Positions 55,821 through 64,000 of a stretch of DNA of 64,000 nucleotides are shown in pieces. A program made the translations under genes and the position numbers. The DNA comes from Actinoplanes nipponensis (GTDB taxonomy: Bacteria > Actinomycetota > Actinomycetes > Mycobacteriales > Micromonosporaceae). Position 1 is the stretch's first letter. Every line of letters begins with the position of its first letter. The notes beneath the pieces were generated by a model. The model had not been told where the DNA came from, did not search any database, and worked only from the letters and a program-made list of their open reading frames with translations. The DNA lies in NCBI RefSeq assembly GCF_016862275.1, contig NZ_BOMQ01000086.1, forward strand, positions 1 through 64,000. Reading direction: 5' to 3'.

Positions 55821-57320
55821 ATGTCACGGATCAAGGAGTTCACCCTGCCCGATCTGGGCGAGGGCCTGACCGAGGGCGAGATCCTCACCTGGCTGGTCAA
55901 GGTGGGCGACACGATCGAGCTGAACCAGCCGATCGTCGAGGTGGAGACCGCGAAGGCGGCGGTGGAGATCCCGGCCAAGTGGGGCGGGGTCGTCACGCAG
56001 ATCTTCCACGAGGCCGGCACGACGGTCGAGGTGGGTGCGCCGATCATCTCGATCGACACCGACCCCGGCGCCGGGCCGGTGCCGTCGGCGGAATCGCTCG
56101 CGGCGGTCGAGGTCGCCCCCGAGGAGGGGTCCGTCGAGCCCGGCATGATCGGTGGTCCGGCGCCCGGCGGCCGCACGGCCGTGCTGGTGGGTTACGGCCC
56201 GAAAACCGCAATTGCCAAAAGACGACCCCGCATCGGTACGGGCACACCGCCCCCGACCGCAGCGCCGGCCACCCCGCCCCCGGCGGCAGCACCGGCGCCA
56301 GTGGCCCAGCCGACCCGCGCTTCCTCCCCGCCCCCGGTGGTCCAGCCGGCCGCCGTGGCCCGGCCGGCGCCCGTGGCACCGCCTCAGCCGGCCGTCACGC
56401 CGGCCCGGATCGCGGGACCGGTCCTGGCCAAGCCACCCGTGCGCAAGCTGGCCCGGGACCTCGGGATCGACCTGACCACGATCGCCGGCACCGGCCCGCT
56501 CGGCTCGATCACCCGCGACGACGTCCAGCAGGCGGCGGCCGCGCCGGCGCCGGCCGAGACCACCGAGGCCGCGCCGGCCGTCGCGCCGGCACCGGCGGCC
56601 GCGGTGTTCGACGCGTCGCGGGAGCAGCGCATCCCGATCAAGGGCGTGCGCAAGCTGACGGCCGAGAACATGGTCGCGTCGGCGTTCACCGCGCCGCACG
56701 TGACCGAGTTCCTGACCGTGGACGTGACCCGGACCATGAAGTCGCTGGAGCGGATCAAGACCCGGCCCGAGTTCCGGGACGTACGGGTCTCGCCGCTGCT
56801 GTTCGTGGCGAAGGCGGTGCTGCTGGCGGCCAAGCGGCACCCGATGGTCAACTCGACCTGGTCGGCCGAGTCCAACGAGATCATCGTCAAGGACTACGTC
56901 AACCTGGGCATCGCCGCGGCCACCCAGCGCGGCCTGATCGTGCCGAACATCAAGGACGCCGGTCGGCTCACGCTGCGTGAGCTCGCGGATGCGTTGTCTA
57001 CCCTTGTGCAAACCGCCAAGTCGGGCAAGACCCCACCGTCGGACATGTCGGGCGGAACGTTCTCGATCACCAACGTCGGTGTGTTCGGCGTCGACTCGGG
57101 GACGCCGATCCTGCCGCCGGGCGAGGCGGCCATCCTGGCGTTCGGGGCCATCCGCCCGACGCCGTGGGTCCACAAGGGGAAGATCAAGGTCCGTCAAGTC
57201 ACCACCCTCGCGCTCTCGTTCGACCACCGCATCGTGGACGGCGAACTGGGCTCGAAGTTCCTGCGCGACATCGGCGGCTTCCTCGAGGATCCGGAGGCGG
57301 CGCTGCTCTCCTGGACCTGA
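55821..57320 (+). CDS. Dihydrolipoamide acyltransferase (E2) of a 2-oxoacid dehydrogenase complex
   Basis: 499 residues. One lipoyl domain (1-85, lipoyl-Lys in VETAKAAVE), an Ala/Pro-rich linker, a peripheral-subunit-binding domain (VRKLARDLGIDLTTIAGTGPLGSITRDDV), a second Ala/Pro linker, and the catalytic domain ending in SFDHRIVDGE, with the active His and Asp of the CAT fold. ATG 55821 lies 5 nt after a GGTGA ribosome-binding-like sequence; GTG 55812 (GTGA overlap with the beta subunit) is an alternative. No E3 (lipoamide dehydrogenase) gene follows, so E3 must be supplied from elsewhere. Confidence 0.94.
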   Translation: MSRIKEFTLPDLGEGLTEGEILTWLVKVGDTIELNQPIVEVETAKAAVEIPAKWGGVVTQIFHEAGTTVEVGAPIISIDTDPGAGPVPSAESLAAVEVAPEEGSVEPGMIGGPAPGGRTAVLVGYGPKTAIAKRRPRIGTGTPPPTAAPATPPPAAAPAPVAQPTRASSPPPVVQPAAVARPAPVAPPQPAVTPARIAGPVLAKPPVRKLARDLGIDLTTIAGTGPLGSITRDDVQQAAAAPAPAETTEAAPAVAPAPAAAVFDASREQRIPIKGVRKLTAENMVASAFTAPHVTEFLTVDVTRTMKSLERIKTRPEFRDVRVSPLLFVAKAVLLAAKRHPMVNSTWSAESNEIIVKDYVNLGIAAATQRGLIVPNIKDAGRLTLRELADALSTLVQTAKSGKTPPSDMSGGTFSITNVGVFGVDSGTPILPPGEAAILAFGAIRPTPWVHKGKIKVRQVTTLALSFDHRIVDGELGSKFLRDIGGFLEDPEAALLSWT

Positions 57321-57487
57321 AGTTTCTTTGGCAAGGAGTTTTCTCAGCCTTCGATCCTTAGGTCAGTAAGCGGGATCACCCCTGTATTCGTTGGCGGTCC
57401 GCGGTTCGGCGCGGTTGAATGGATGTAGCGCCGGATCACGGCACCGCAAACGAGGCCAGCGTTGGCCCAGGGGAGATGAGCACCGCA

Positions 57488-57625
57488 ATGAGCACCATCG
57501 AGCGCATCCGCAACCGCCGCATCGCCAAGCGCGACGCCCGCGCGATCGACCGCGCGTGGAAGTCGGCGCCGACGCAGTCGATGCGGGACGAGATCGCCAT
57601 CTTCAGCCAGCAGCGCGTGTTCTGA
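57488..57625 (+). CDS. Small basic protein of unknown function
   Basis: 45 residues from ATG 57488, strongly helical and basic: STIERIRNRRIAKRDARAIDRAW, ending DEIAIFSQQRVF. ATG 57476 is an in-frame alternative but lies flush against the GGGGAG, and 57488 is 12 nt from it, so the start is uncertain. It lies 167 bp after E2 and is followed by a strong terminator, so it may be the last gene of that operon or a separate short gene. Confidence 0.55.
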   Translation: MSTIERIRNRRIAKRDARAIDRAWKSAPTQSMRDEIAIFSQQRVF

Positions 57626-57649
57626 TCATTTTCTGATCACTGCCGCGCC

Positions 57650-57683
57650 CGACGGCCCGCCCGGTTCTCCGGGCGGGCCGTCG
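57650..57683 (+). terminator. Strong terminator after the small basic protein gene
   Basis: A perfect 15-bp stem (57650-57664 with 57669-57683) with tetraloop TTCT, followed by TCGCATT. It closes the 2-oxoacid dehydrogenase region. Confidence 0.8.
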
Positions 57684-57945
57684 TCGCATTATCCGGGCAA
57701 ATGCCCACCAAAGGTCGCCCTCCCCCGTGATTTACGCCGCACCGCCACGCTCCCGACGGCGTACACCGGGATTTCTTCCGTCCCCGACGCCCGGTACGGT
57801 GGGCGACGGTCACCTGCCCGGCTCGGCCGGCCGGACGGGACACCGACCGGGCGACGCCCAGCTCTGCAAGGTCGGCCGCACCGCCGATGCTGCGCGGAGC
57901 GCAGGTGCAAAGCCGGCACGGCCGACAGTCATGGAGGAGGCGCGT

Positions 57946-60900
57946 ATGACGTCCGAGGGCCAGCACGCCGGTCAGCAGCCGGGGGTCACGTCGGGCAGCG
58001 GAGCCGACCAGTTCGGCACCGACGGCTTCCCGCCGGACGCCTTCCCCCCGGACGCCGACGGCCACCGCGCCGCCGACCGGCCCCCGTCGTACCCGCACGC
58101 CCAGGAGTCCTTCCCGAGCGCGTACGCCCCACCCCCGCACACCACGCCCAACGGCGGCTCGCCGTTCGTGGTGCCCGCGGTGCCGCCGGCCGGCCAGACC
58201 CCGGTGCCACCGGGGCCCCCGGCGCCCGGCTCACCCCCGGCCCAAGGGGGCTACCCGCCGCCCGGCTCGCCCTCGGCCCCTGGCTACCCGCCGCCCGGCT
58301 CATCGTCGGCCTCCGCGGGCTACCCGCCGCCCGGCTCATCCTCGGCCTCCGCGGGCTACCCGCCGCCCGGAGCCGCCCAGCCGGGGCAGCAGTCGCCCGG
58401 CTTCCCGCCGCCCGGCTCGCCTTCCGCCTCCGGGGGCTACCCGCCGCCCGGGGCTCCGCAGCCCGGCCAGCAGTCACCCGGCTTCCCGCCGCCCGGTCGC
58501 CCGCCCGCCGGCTATACGCCGCCCGGCTTCCCGCCGCCCGCGTCCCCGCCCGGCGGCCAGCGTGCCGGTGCCTCGCAGCCCGGCTCACCCCAGGCGGGCT
58601 CCGAGCCGGCCGGTTCCGAGCCGGCCGGATATCCCCAGTCGGGTTCCCAGCAGTCCATGCCTCAGCGCTCCGGCTCCGCCTCCGGTCCCGGCCCGGCTTC
58701 CGCTCCTGGCCCGGCCTTCGGCCCCGGTGCGGCCTTCGATCCCGGTGCCGGCCCCGGCCCCGGCCCGGCTTCCGGCCCCGGCTCGGCCTTCGGTCCCGGC
58801 TCGGCCTCCGGCCCCGGCCCGGCCTTCGGTCCCGGTGCGGCCCAGTTCTCCTCGCCCTCCGCCGGCTCAGCCCGGGTGCCCGAGCCGGGCGCCCTGCCGC
58901 CGCGCCCGCCGGCCTCCGGTCAGGCCGACCCGGGCTCGTTCGCCGCGCCGGAGTCCGGCTGGGCTCCCCCGCAGTCCGCCCAGCCGGCCGCGAGCGAGGA
59001 CAACCCCTTCGCCCGCCCGGCCGAACCCCACCCGTACCGCGCCGGCGGCGACCAGCTGCCTCAGCGCTCGCCCGGCGTCGCCGGCGGCCCGCTGGACGGA
59101 CCGGTCGGCGACTTCAACGGCTTCACGCCGGCCCGCCAGCCGGCCGGCCCCACCCCGGCCGCCGGCCCCGACATGCCGCACCGCGCCGCCGGCTCCCCGT
59201 TCGACCGACCGGAACCGGCCGACGGCACGCCCTTCGGCGCTCCCGCCGGCCGCCCGCCGCTCGGCACGGCGCCGGCCGCGGCCGAGCGGTCGCCGTTCGC
59301 CCCCGCCCCCCGGGAGCCGCTCGGCGGATCCCCGGCCGCCGGTGCGTTCGGCGCCGCCCGCGGTGACGACGACGGGCACCAGCAGTCCGGCGAGCGCCCA
59401 CCGGGCGTCTCGGTCTTCGGCGACCAGCGGGTCCGCGTCCCGGGCGCGACCCTGACCGGCCTGCCGGACGCACCGCCCGCCGGCCCGGACAGCGGCGCCT
59501 TCCCCGCCCGCGGCACCGCCGACGGCGGCCTGCCCACCCGAGCCGGCAGCGAAGGCGGCGGTCTGCCCACCCGAGGCGGCAGCGAAGGCGGCGGTCTGCC
59601 CACCCGAGGCGGCAGCGAAGGCGGCAGCCTGCCCACCCGAGCCGGCAGCGAGAGCGGCGGCATCCCGACCCGAGGCGGCGGCGAGAGCGCGGGCTTCCCG
59701 ACGCGCGGCGGCTCCAGCAACGGGAGCTTCCCCATGCGCGGCGCCGGCGCCCGCGGTGGCACCTCCGCCGTCAGCGGCTCGCCCGGCAACGACGCTTTTC
59801 CCACCCGCGACCAGGACGGCAGCGGCGCCTTCCCGGCCCGCGGCGACGCCTTCACCTCGGGTAACGATGCCGGCAGCGGCGCCTTCCCGGCGCGCAACGC
59901 CTTCCCCTCGGGTGACGACGCCGGCAGCGGCGCCTTCCCCTCCCGCGACGCCGGCAACGGCGCACGTCCGGCGTCCGGTGGCACCGGAAGCGGCACCTTC
60001 GGCGACGCGGGAAGCAGCACCTTCCCGGCGCGCGGCGAAGGCGCCTTCTCCGCCCGCAACGCCGCCGACAGCGGCGCCTTCGCCCCCCGCGGCGACACCG
60101 CCGCCGACGACTTCCCGGCTCGTGGCGGCAACCCAGCCGGCGGCGCCTTCTCGGCCCGCGACGCCGCCGAGAACGACCCGCCGCCCGCCCGTGGCGGCTC
60201 CTTCTCCCCCGGCGGAGAAGCCGCCCGGAACGAGGTCGACAGTGAAGGCTTCCCCGTGGGGGACCGCCCCGACAGCAACCCGTTCCGCGACGGCTCCTTC
60301 CGCCGCGACGAGGCCGGCGGCGACCTGCGCGGCCCCGGCGACCCGGAGCGGGGGCGACCGGTTCCGGGCCAGCCGGACGGCCTGCCGGCCCGCCGCGGGT
60401 TCGGCGACCGCCCGGACGACGGCGGCGCGCAGCCCGCGCCGTTCGCCCGTACCGAGCAGCCGTCGGACAGCTACGCCCAGCGGATCCCCGGCGCTTCGTT
60501 CGCGGCCGCCGGTTCGCCCGACGCCGGGCGGGCCGAGGGCGGCAGCGGCGGGTACGCCCAGCGCGTGCCCGGCGCTTCCTTCGACGCCATCGGCTCGCCG
60601 GTAGTGGCCGAGCCGCGCGGCGCCGCCGTCCCGCAGCCACGGGATCCCGCCGAGCGCCCCGAGTCCGCTGCCGGTGAACGCCCGGCGCCGGCCAAGGGCT
60701 CCGCGCGTCCCGTGTCGGCCAGCGCGTCCGTACCGGTGGCGAGCCGGGTGACCCCGCCGCCGGACGCCGAGGAGGTGCCTCCGCCGCCCGCGGCGAGCCC
60801 GCAGTCGCGCGTCTACGGTCGTCCCGCCCCGGCCGACGAGCCCGCCCCGGGTTCGCCGTACCAGGACAGCGATCAGCCCGCCGGCGGCGCGGCACCCACC

Positions 60901-62304
60901 TCGGGTGCCCGTGGCGCCGCGCCCACGGCCGGCACCTACGGCCGCCCCGCCGACGGCAGCCCGTTCGCACCGCCCGTTCCCGATGGCGGCGCCTACGGCC
61001 GTCCGGCCGCCGCGGAGGGCACCTACGGGCGCCCCGCCGAGGCGCCGTTCGGCGCGCGGCCCTCGTCCGGCGCCTCCCCGTTCGGTGACGGTGGGGACGA
61101 GCGGCCCGATCCGTTCGCCGCTCGCCCGTCCTCGGGCGCCTTCGGGTCGCCGGAGCACGGCGGCCCCGCCCCGGAGGCCGACGACCGGCGGAGTCCGTTC
61201 GACGGCGGCGCTCCGGCCGGCGGCTTCGGCACCCCCGAGGCCGCACCCACGTCGGGCCCCTTCGGTGCCGCGCCCACGTCCGGTCCCATCGGCGCGGCGC
61301 CCACCTCGGGTCCGTTCGGGGCGGCGCCCACGTCCGGCCCGTTCGGCGCGGCCCCGACCTCCGGCGGGTTCGGCGCGGAGCCGGCCTCCGGTGGCGCGCC
61401 GACCGCACGGCCCTCCGGCCGGGCCACGGCGAGCGCGCGCGTCTCGCCGCCCGGCGGCCAGCCGTTCGCCCCGGGCTCCCCCGCGCCCGGCCAGTCGCCC
61501 GACCCGCGCACTCCCGATCCGCGCGAGGCGGCGGCCCAGTTCACCGAGTTCACCACGGACATCGCCGGCCGCGGCCGGCCCGGCCGGCCGGATCAGCCGG
61601 GCGCGGTGCCCGGCAATCCGGCCGCCCGGACGATGCCGCCGGACCAGTACAGCGAGAACACCACGGACGTGTCGGGCCGCGGTCAGGGTTCGGAGCAGCA
61701 GCCGTACGTGCCCGCGCCGGCGCTGCCCTCGATGCACGCCGCCCCGCCCCTGGAGAACGGCTTCCCGCCGGCGCAGCCGGACACCACCCAGCCGTTCGGT
61801 GAGCGGCCGCGGATGGGCGGGGTCTTCCCCGGTCCGGCCAGCCGGGCCACGGTCACGCCGCCCGGGCCCGAGCAGACGGCGTCCTGGCCGAGTCGTCCCG
61901 AGGCCGACGCCGACCAGAGCCGGTTCGACTCGTTCAAGCCGGACGCGCCGGAGGTCGTGCCGACCGAGGTGACCAAGCCGGAGGGTCAGCACGTACGGAT
62001 GCTGCCCGTCATCCTGGGCGTCGTCCTCGGTGCGGCCCTGATCGTGGGGCTCACGCTGGGCGTCACCTGGCTGATCGCGCGGGGTTCGCACGACGGCGGC
62101 GGCGGTTTCTCGGTGAGCGCCGGGGACTGCGTCAAGCGCGACGGCACCAAGGCGGTCACCGCGAACTGTGGCGACGCCGGTTCCTTCGAGGTGACGGCGA
62201 TCGTCGACACCAAGGAACAGTGCCCCGACCCGAACCAGCCGTACGTGGTCAACCCGACCGACAACGGCCGCAGCCAGGTGCTCTGCCTCAAGCCACGCGG
62301 CTGA
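57946..62304 (+). CDS. Giant low-complexity single-pass membrane protein with C-terminal Cys domain
   Basis: 1452 residues. Residues 1-1340 are disordered and rich in Pro, Gly, Ala, Ser and Arg, with several arrays: YPPPGSPS-type, GPGPAFGPG, S-E-G-G-G-L-P-T-R-G-G, S-G-A-F-P-A-R, and T-S-G-P-F-G-A-A-P. A single transmembrane helix lies at about 1354-1378, leaving a 74-residue C-terminal domain outside, with four Cys (GDCVKRDGT, ANCGDAG, EQCPDP, VLCLKPRG). This resembles the short LppU/SCO3897-type extracellular domain. So a long cytoplasmic tail carries a small exported sensor-like domain. ATG 57946 has AGGAGG 5 nt upstream; the frame is open from 57727. Confidence 0.75.
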   Translation: MTSEGQHAGQQPGVTSGSGADQFGTDGFPPDAFPPDADGHRAADRPPSYPHAQESFPSAYAPPPHTTPNGGSPFVVPAVPPAGQTPVPPGPPAPGSPPAQGGYPPPGSPSAPGYPPPGSSSASAGYPPPGSSSASAGYPPPGAAQPGQQSPGFPPPGSPSASGGYPPPGAPQPGQQSPGFPPPGRPPAGYTPPGFPPPASPPGGQRAGASQPGSPQAGSEPAGSEPAGYPQSGSQQSMPQRSGSASGPGPASAPGPAFGPGAAFDPGAGPGPGPASGPGSAFGPGSASGPGPAFGPGAAQFSSPSAGSARVPEPGALPPRPPASGQADPGSFAAPESGWAPPQSAQPAASEDNPFARPAEPHPYRAGGDQLPQRSPGVAGGPLDGPVGDFNGFTPARQPAGPTPAAGPDMPHRAAGSPFDRPEPADGTPFGAPAGRPPLGTAPAAAERSPFAPAPREPLGGSPAAGAFGAARGDDDGHQQSGERPPGVSVFGDQRVRVPGATLTGLPDAPPAGPDSGAFPARGTADGGLPTRAGSEGGGLPTRGGSEGGGLPTRGGSEGGSLPTRAGSESGGIPTRGGGESAGFPTRGGSSNGSFPMRGAGARGGTSAVSGSPGNDAFPTRDQDGSGAFPARGDAFTSGNDAGSGAFPARNAFPSGDDAGSGAFPSRDAGNGARPASGGTGSGTFGDAGSSTFPARGEGAFSARNAADSGAFAPRGDTAADDFPARGGNPAGGAFSARDAAENDPPPARGGSFSPGGEAARNEVDSEGFPVGDRPDSNPFRDGSFRRDEAGGDLRGPGDPERGRPVPGQPDGLPARRGFGDRPDDGGAQPAPFARTEQPSDSYAQRIPGASFAAAGSPDAGRAEGGSGGYAQRVPGASFDAIGSPVVAEPRGAAVPQPRDPAERPESAAGERPAPAKGSARPVSASASVPVASRVTPPPDAEEVPPPPAASPQSRVYGRPAPADEPAPGSPYQDSDQPAGGAAPTSGARGAAPTAGTYGRPADGSPFAPPVPDGGAYGRPAAAEGTYGRPAEAPFGARPSSGASPFGDGGDERPDPFAARPSSGAFGSPEHGGPAPEADDRRSPFDGGAPAGGFGTPEAAPTSGPFGAAPTSGPIGAAPTSGPFGAAPTSGPFGAAPTSGGFGAEPASGGAPTARPSGRATASARVSPPGGQPFAPGSPAPGQSPDPRTPDPREAAAQFTEFTTDIAGRGRPGRPDQPGAVPGNPAARTMPPDQYSENTTDVSGRGQGSEQQPYVPAPALPSMHAAPPLENGFPPAQPDTTQPFGERPRMGGVFPGPASRATVTPPGPEQTASWPSRPEADADQSRFDSFKPDAPEVVPTEVTKPEGQHVRMLPVILGVVLGAALIVGLTLGVTWLIARGSHDGGGGFSVSAGDCVKRDGTKAVTANCGDAGSFEVTAIVDTKEQCPDPNQPYVVNPTDNGRSQVLCLKPRG
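59520..59670 (+). repeat. 33-bp tandem repeats encoding the L-P-T-R-G-G-S-E-G-G-G unit
   Basis: Four to five units of 33 bp with core GGCAGCGAAGGCGGC, in frame; the most similar copies are nearly identical. They are followed by related S-G-A-F-P-A-R repeats to about 60000. Confidence 0.85.
61240..61380 (+). repeat. 27-bp tandem repeats encoding A-P-T-S-G-P-F-G-A
   Basis: About five imperfect 27-bp units with core GCGCCCACGTCCGG, all in frame inside the giant low-complexity gene. Confidence 0.85.
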
Positions 62305-62312
62305 CCTGTGAC

Positions 62313-62363
62313 GTGCGCGAAGCGCGGGCACCCCGGACCAAGGGTGACCCGCGCTTCGGGCAC
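62313..62363 (+). terminator. Long hairpin between the giant gene and the thioredoxin/NHL gene
   Basis: GTGCGCGAAGCGCGGG (62313-62328) pairs with CCCGCGCTTCGGGCAC (62348-62363) at 15 of 16 positions around a 19-nt loop. It begins 9 bp after the stop codon and ends 10 bp before the next ATG, so it could also lie at the 5' end of the downstream mRNA. Confidence 0.65.
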
Positions 62364-62372
62364 GATGGGCCC

Positions 62373-64000
62373 ATGACCGCGCGCGTACGCGCCCCGGAGC
62401 TGCGGGGCCGAGGCTGGCTGAACACCGGTGGCCGTCCGCTGACCCTGGCCGACCTGCGGGGCAAGGTCGTGATCCTCGACTTCTGGACCTTCTGCTGCAT
62501 CAACTGTCTGCACGTCCTGGACGAGTTGCGGCCGCTGGAGGAGAAGTACGGCGACACCCTCGTGATCATCGGCGTCCACTCGCCGAAGTTCGAGCACGAG
62601 CGCGACCCGGCCGCCCTCGCCGCGGCGGTCGAGCGCTACGGCGTGCATCACCCTGTGCTGGACGACGCCGACATGCGGATGTGGCAGCAGTACGCGGCCA
62701 AGGCCTGGCCCACCCTCTCGGTGCTCGACCCCGAGGGCTACGTCGTCGCCTCGATGGCCGGCGAGGGCCACGCCGAGGGCCTGACCCGCCTGGTCGACGA
62801 GCTGATCGCCACCCACGAGGCCAAGGGCACGTTGCACCGCGGCACCGGCCCGTACGTGCCGCCGGCCGCCCCGGACACCCTGCTGCGGTTCCCCGGCAAG
62901 GCCATCGAGCTGCCGAACGGCAACCTGCTCGTCTCCGACTCGGCCCGGCACTCGCTGGTGGAGCTGACCGCCGACGGCGAGTCGCTGGTGCGCCGGTTCG
63001 GCACGGGTGAGCGCGGCCCCGCGGACGGCCCGGCGGAGCTGGCGAGCTTCTCCGAGCCGCAGGGCCTCTGCCTGCTCCCGGCCGGCACCGCCGACTACGA
63101 CGTGGTGGTGGCCGACACGGTCAACCATCTGCTGCGCGGGCTGCGGCTGGACACCGGCGAGGTGAGCACCCTGGCCGGCACCGGGCGGCCGTGGCGGTCC
63201 GCCGCCGACGACGGTGTGGCGCTGTCCTCGCCGTGGGACGTGGCCTGGTTCGAGGGCCGGGTGATCGTCGCGATGGCCGGCATCCACCAGCTCTGGTGGT
63301 TCGACCCGGCGACCGGCGACTCGGGCGTGTACGCGGGCACCACCGTCGAGTCCCTGCGGGACGGCAAGCTGCCCGACGTGTGGATGGCGCAGCCCTCGGG
63401 GTTGTCGGCCGCCGGCGACCGGCTGTGGATCGCGGACAGCGAGACCTCCGCGCTGCGCTGGGTCGAGGCCGGTGAGCTGCACACCGCCGTCGGCCAGGGC
63501 CTGTTCGACTTCGGTCACGTGGACGGCCCGGCGGCTGAGGCGCTGTTGCAGCATCCGCTGGGGGTCTGTGCGCTGCCGGACGGCTCGGTGCTGATCGCCG
63601 ACACCTACAACGGCGCGGTACGCCGCTACGACCCGGACGCCGGCACGGTGTCCACGGTGGATTCGGGGCTGGCCGAGCCCAGCGACGTCGTGCTGACCCG
63701 TGGCGGCGCGGTGCTCGTGGTCGAGTCGGGCGCGCACCGCCTGGTCCGGCTGGCGCCGGGCGCGGTCCGTACGGTCGAAGGCGAGCGGCGCCGCACGGAG
63801 CGGCCGCCGTCGTCGCTGGCGCCGGGCGAGGTCACGTTGGACGTGGTCTTCACCCCGGCGCCCGGCCAGAAGCTGGACACGTCGTTCGGCCCGTCGACCC
63901 GCCTGGTGGTGTCGGCCTCGCCGCCGGAGCTGCTGCTGGCGGGCGAGGGCACGTCCACCGAGCTGTCCCGCCGGCTGGTGCTGAACCCGGCCGTCGCCCG
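62373..64000 (+). CDS. Thioredoxin-like/NHL-repeat protein (C-terminal end cut by window edge)
   Basis: The first 542 codons are visible, open to the window edge. N-terminal thioredoxin-like domain (1-150) with KVVILDFWTFCCINCLHVLDEL; the redox-type motif is C42-I-N-C45. After it a beta-propeller of NHL-type repeats: FPGKAIELPNGNLLVSDSARHSLVEL, FSEPQGLCLLP, VVVADTVNHLLRGLRLDTGEVSTLAG, LSSPWDVAWFEGRVIVAMAGIHQLWWFD and HPLGVCALPDGSVLIADTYNGAVRRYD. The layout matches NHLRC2-type proteins, whose substrate is unknown. No signal peptide, so probably cytoplasmic. ATG 62373 has no Shine-Dalgarno and follows a long hairpin. Confidence 0.9.
   Translation, partial: MTARVRAPELRGRGWLNTGGRPLTLADLRGKVVILDFWTFCCINCLHVLDELRPLEEKYGDTLVIIGVHSPKFEHERDPAALAAAVERYGVHHPVLDDADMRMWQQYAAKAWPTLSVLDPEGYVVASMAGEGHAEGLTRLVDELIATHEAKGTLHRGTGPYVPPAAPDTLLRFPGKAIELPNGNLLVSDSARHSLVELTADGESLVRRFGTGERGPADGPAELASFSEPQGLCLLPAGTADYDVVVADTVNHLLRGLRLDTGEVSTLAGTGRPWRSAADDGVALSSPWDVAWFEGRVIVAMAGIHQLWWFDPATGDSGVYAGTTVESLRDGKLPDVWMAQPSGLSAAGDRLWIADSETSALRWVEAGELHTAVGQGLFDFGHVDGPAAEALLQHPLGVCALPDGSVLIADTYNGAVRRYDPDAGTVSTVDSGLAEPSDVVLTRGGAVLVVESGAHRLVRLAPGAVRTVEGERRRTERPPSSLAPGEVTLDVVFTPAPGQKLDTSFGPSTRLVVSASPPELLLAGEGTSTELSRRLVLNPAVA

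Noticed and set aside
58867-62331. 1154-codon minus-strand frame opposite the giant low-complexity gene
   Set aside because: Complement of Gly/Pro/Ala repeats gives an Arg/Gly-rich shadow. The plus frame has a near-consensus ribosome binding site, one clear membrane helix and a Cys domain, and is preferred.

Overview
The window is very G+C-rich, densely packed actinobacterial chromosome. The gene set points to Micromonosporaceae, most likely an Actinoplanes-like genus: separate purS-purQ-purL, purB, purD and purA loci, a dnaK-grpE-dnaJ-hspR operon with HspR (HAIR) operators, SigE-family sigma factors with membrane partners, a dynamin-like GTPase pair and many GTG starts. It reads as core chromosome; I see no mobile element, CRISPR array, tRNA or rRNA. 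The only compositionally odd patch is about 29.58-30.43 kb. Gene calls rest on motifs read from the translations; no database search was possible.

Layout. 0-3.5 kb: purS-purQ-purL (minus strand, 4-nt overlaps, purL cut by the window edge). 3.8-4.5 kb: secreted trypsin-fold protease. 4.5-7.8 kb: HTH regulator, MFS transporter and purB in one overlapping minus-strand unit. 7.9-12.2 kb: SCP2-domain protein, purD, purA, and a lipid-kinase-fold protein after purA. The purD/purA divergent region carries a cluster of DnaA-box-like sites. 12.2-15 kb: a very Pro-rich ParA/MinD-type ATPase resembling EspI. 15-19.3 kb: DUF3151, an ADP-ribosylglycohydrolase divergent from a LOG-family protein, a GNAT/TetR divergent pair around a 24-bp palindrome, and an unknown. 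19.4-22.3 kb: fbaA, a small acidic protein, an LCP-domain protein and a SigE-family sigma factor. 22.4-26.3 kb: the bacterial Hen1-Pnkp RNA repair pair. 26.4-30.1 kb: DedA, a second sigma factor with its membrane partner, a class II aldolase, and an ArsR repressor behind a 16-codon leader ORF. 30.4-32.8 kb: two membrane proteins with Gly/Pro/Tyr repeat tails. 33.1-36 kb: clpB under a HAIR site. 36.1-39.8 kb: MFS permease, KhtT/KhtU-like cation/proton antiporter, and an unknown gene with a 9-codon leader ORF. 39.8-44.1 kb: dnaK-grpE-dnaJ-hspR. 44.2-50.2 kb: two dynamin-like GTPases and an unknown. 50.2-53.3 kb: a third sigma factor with its membrane partner, and a Ser/Asp-repeat membrane protein. 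53.7-57.6 kb: 2-oxoacid dehydrogenase E1alpha, E1beta and E2 without E3. 57.9-62.3 kb: a 1452-residue low-complexity single-pass membrane protein. 62.4 kb to the end: thioredoxin/NHL-repeat protein, cut by the edge.

How it works together. Purine synthesis is represented by four loci. ClpB and DnaK-GrpE-DnaJ-HspR form one stress circuit under HspR autoregulation. Hen1 and Pnkp form one RNA repair unit. Three sigma factor/membrane-protein modules may sense the envelope.

Expression signals stand out. Several genes without a Shine-Dalgarno have a TANNNT box ending 6-8 nt before the start codon, the signature of leaderless transcripts. One such box appears to serve two divergent genes. Two other genes follow tiny ORFs that have good Shine-Dalgarno sequences and overlap the next start by ATGA or GTGA.
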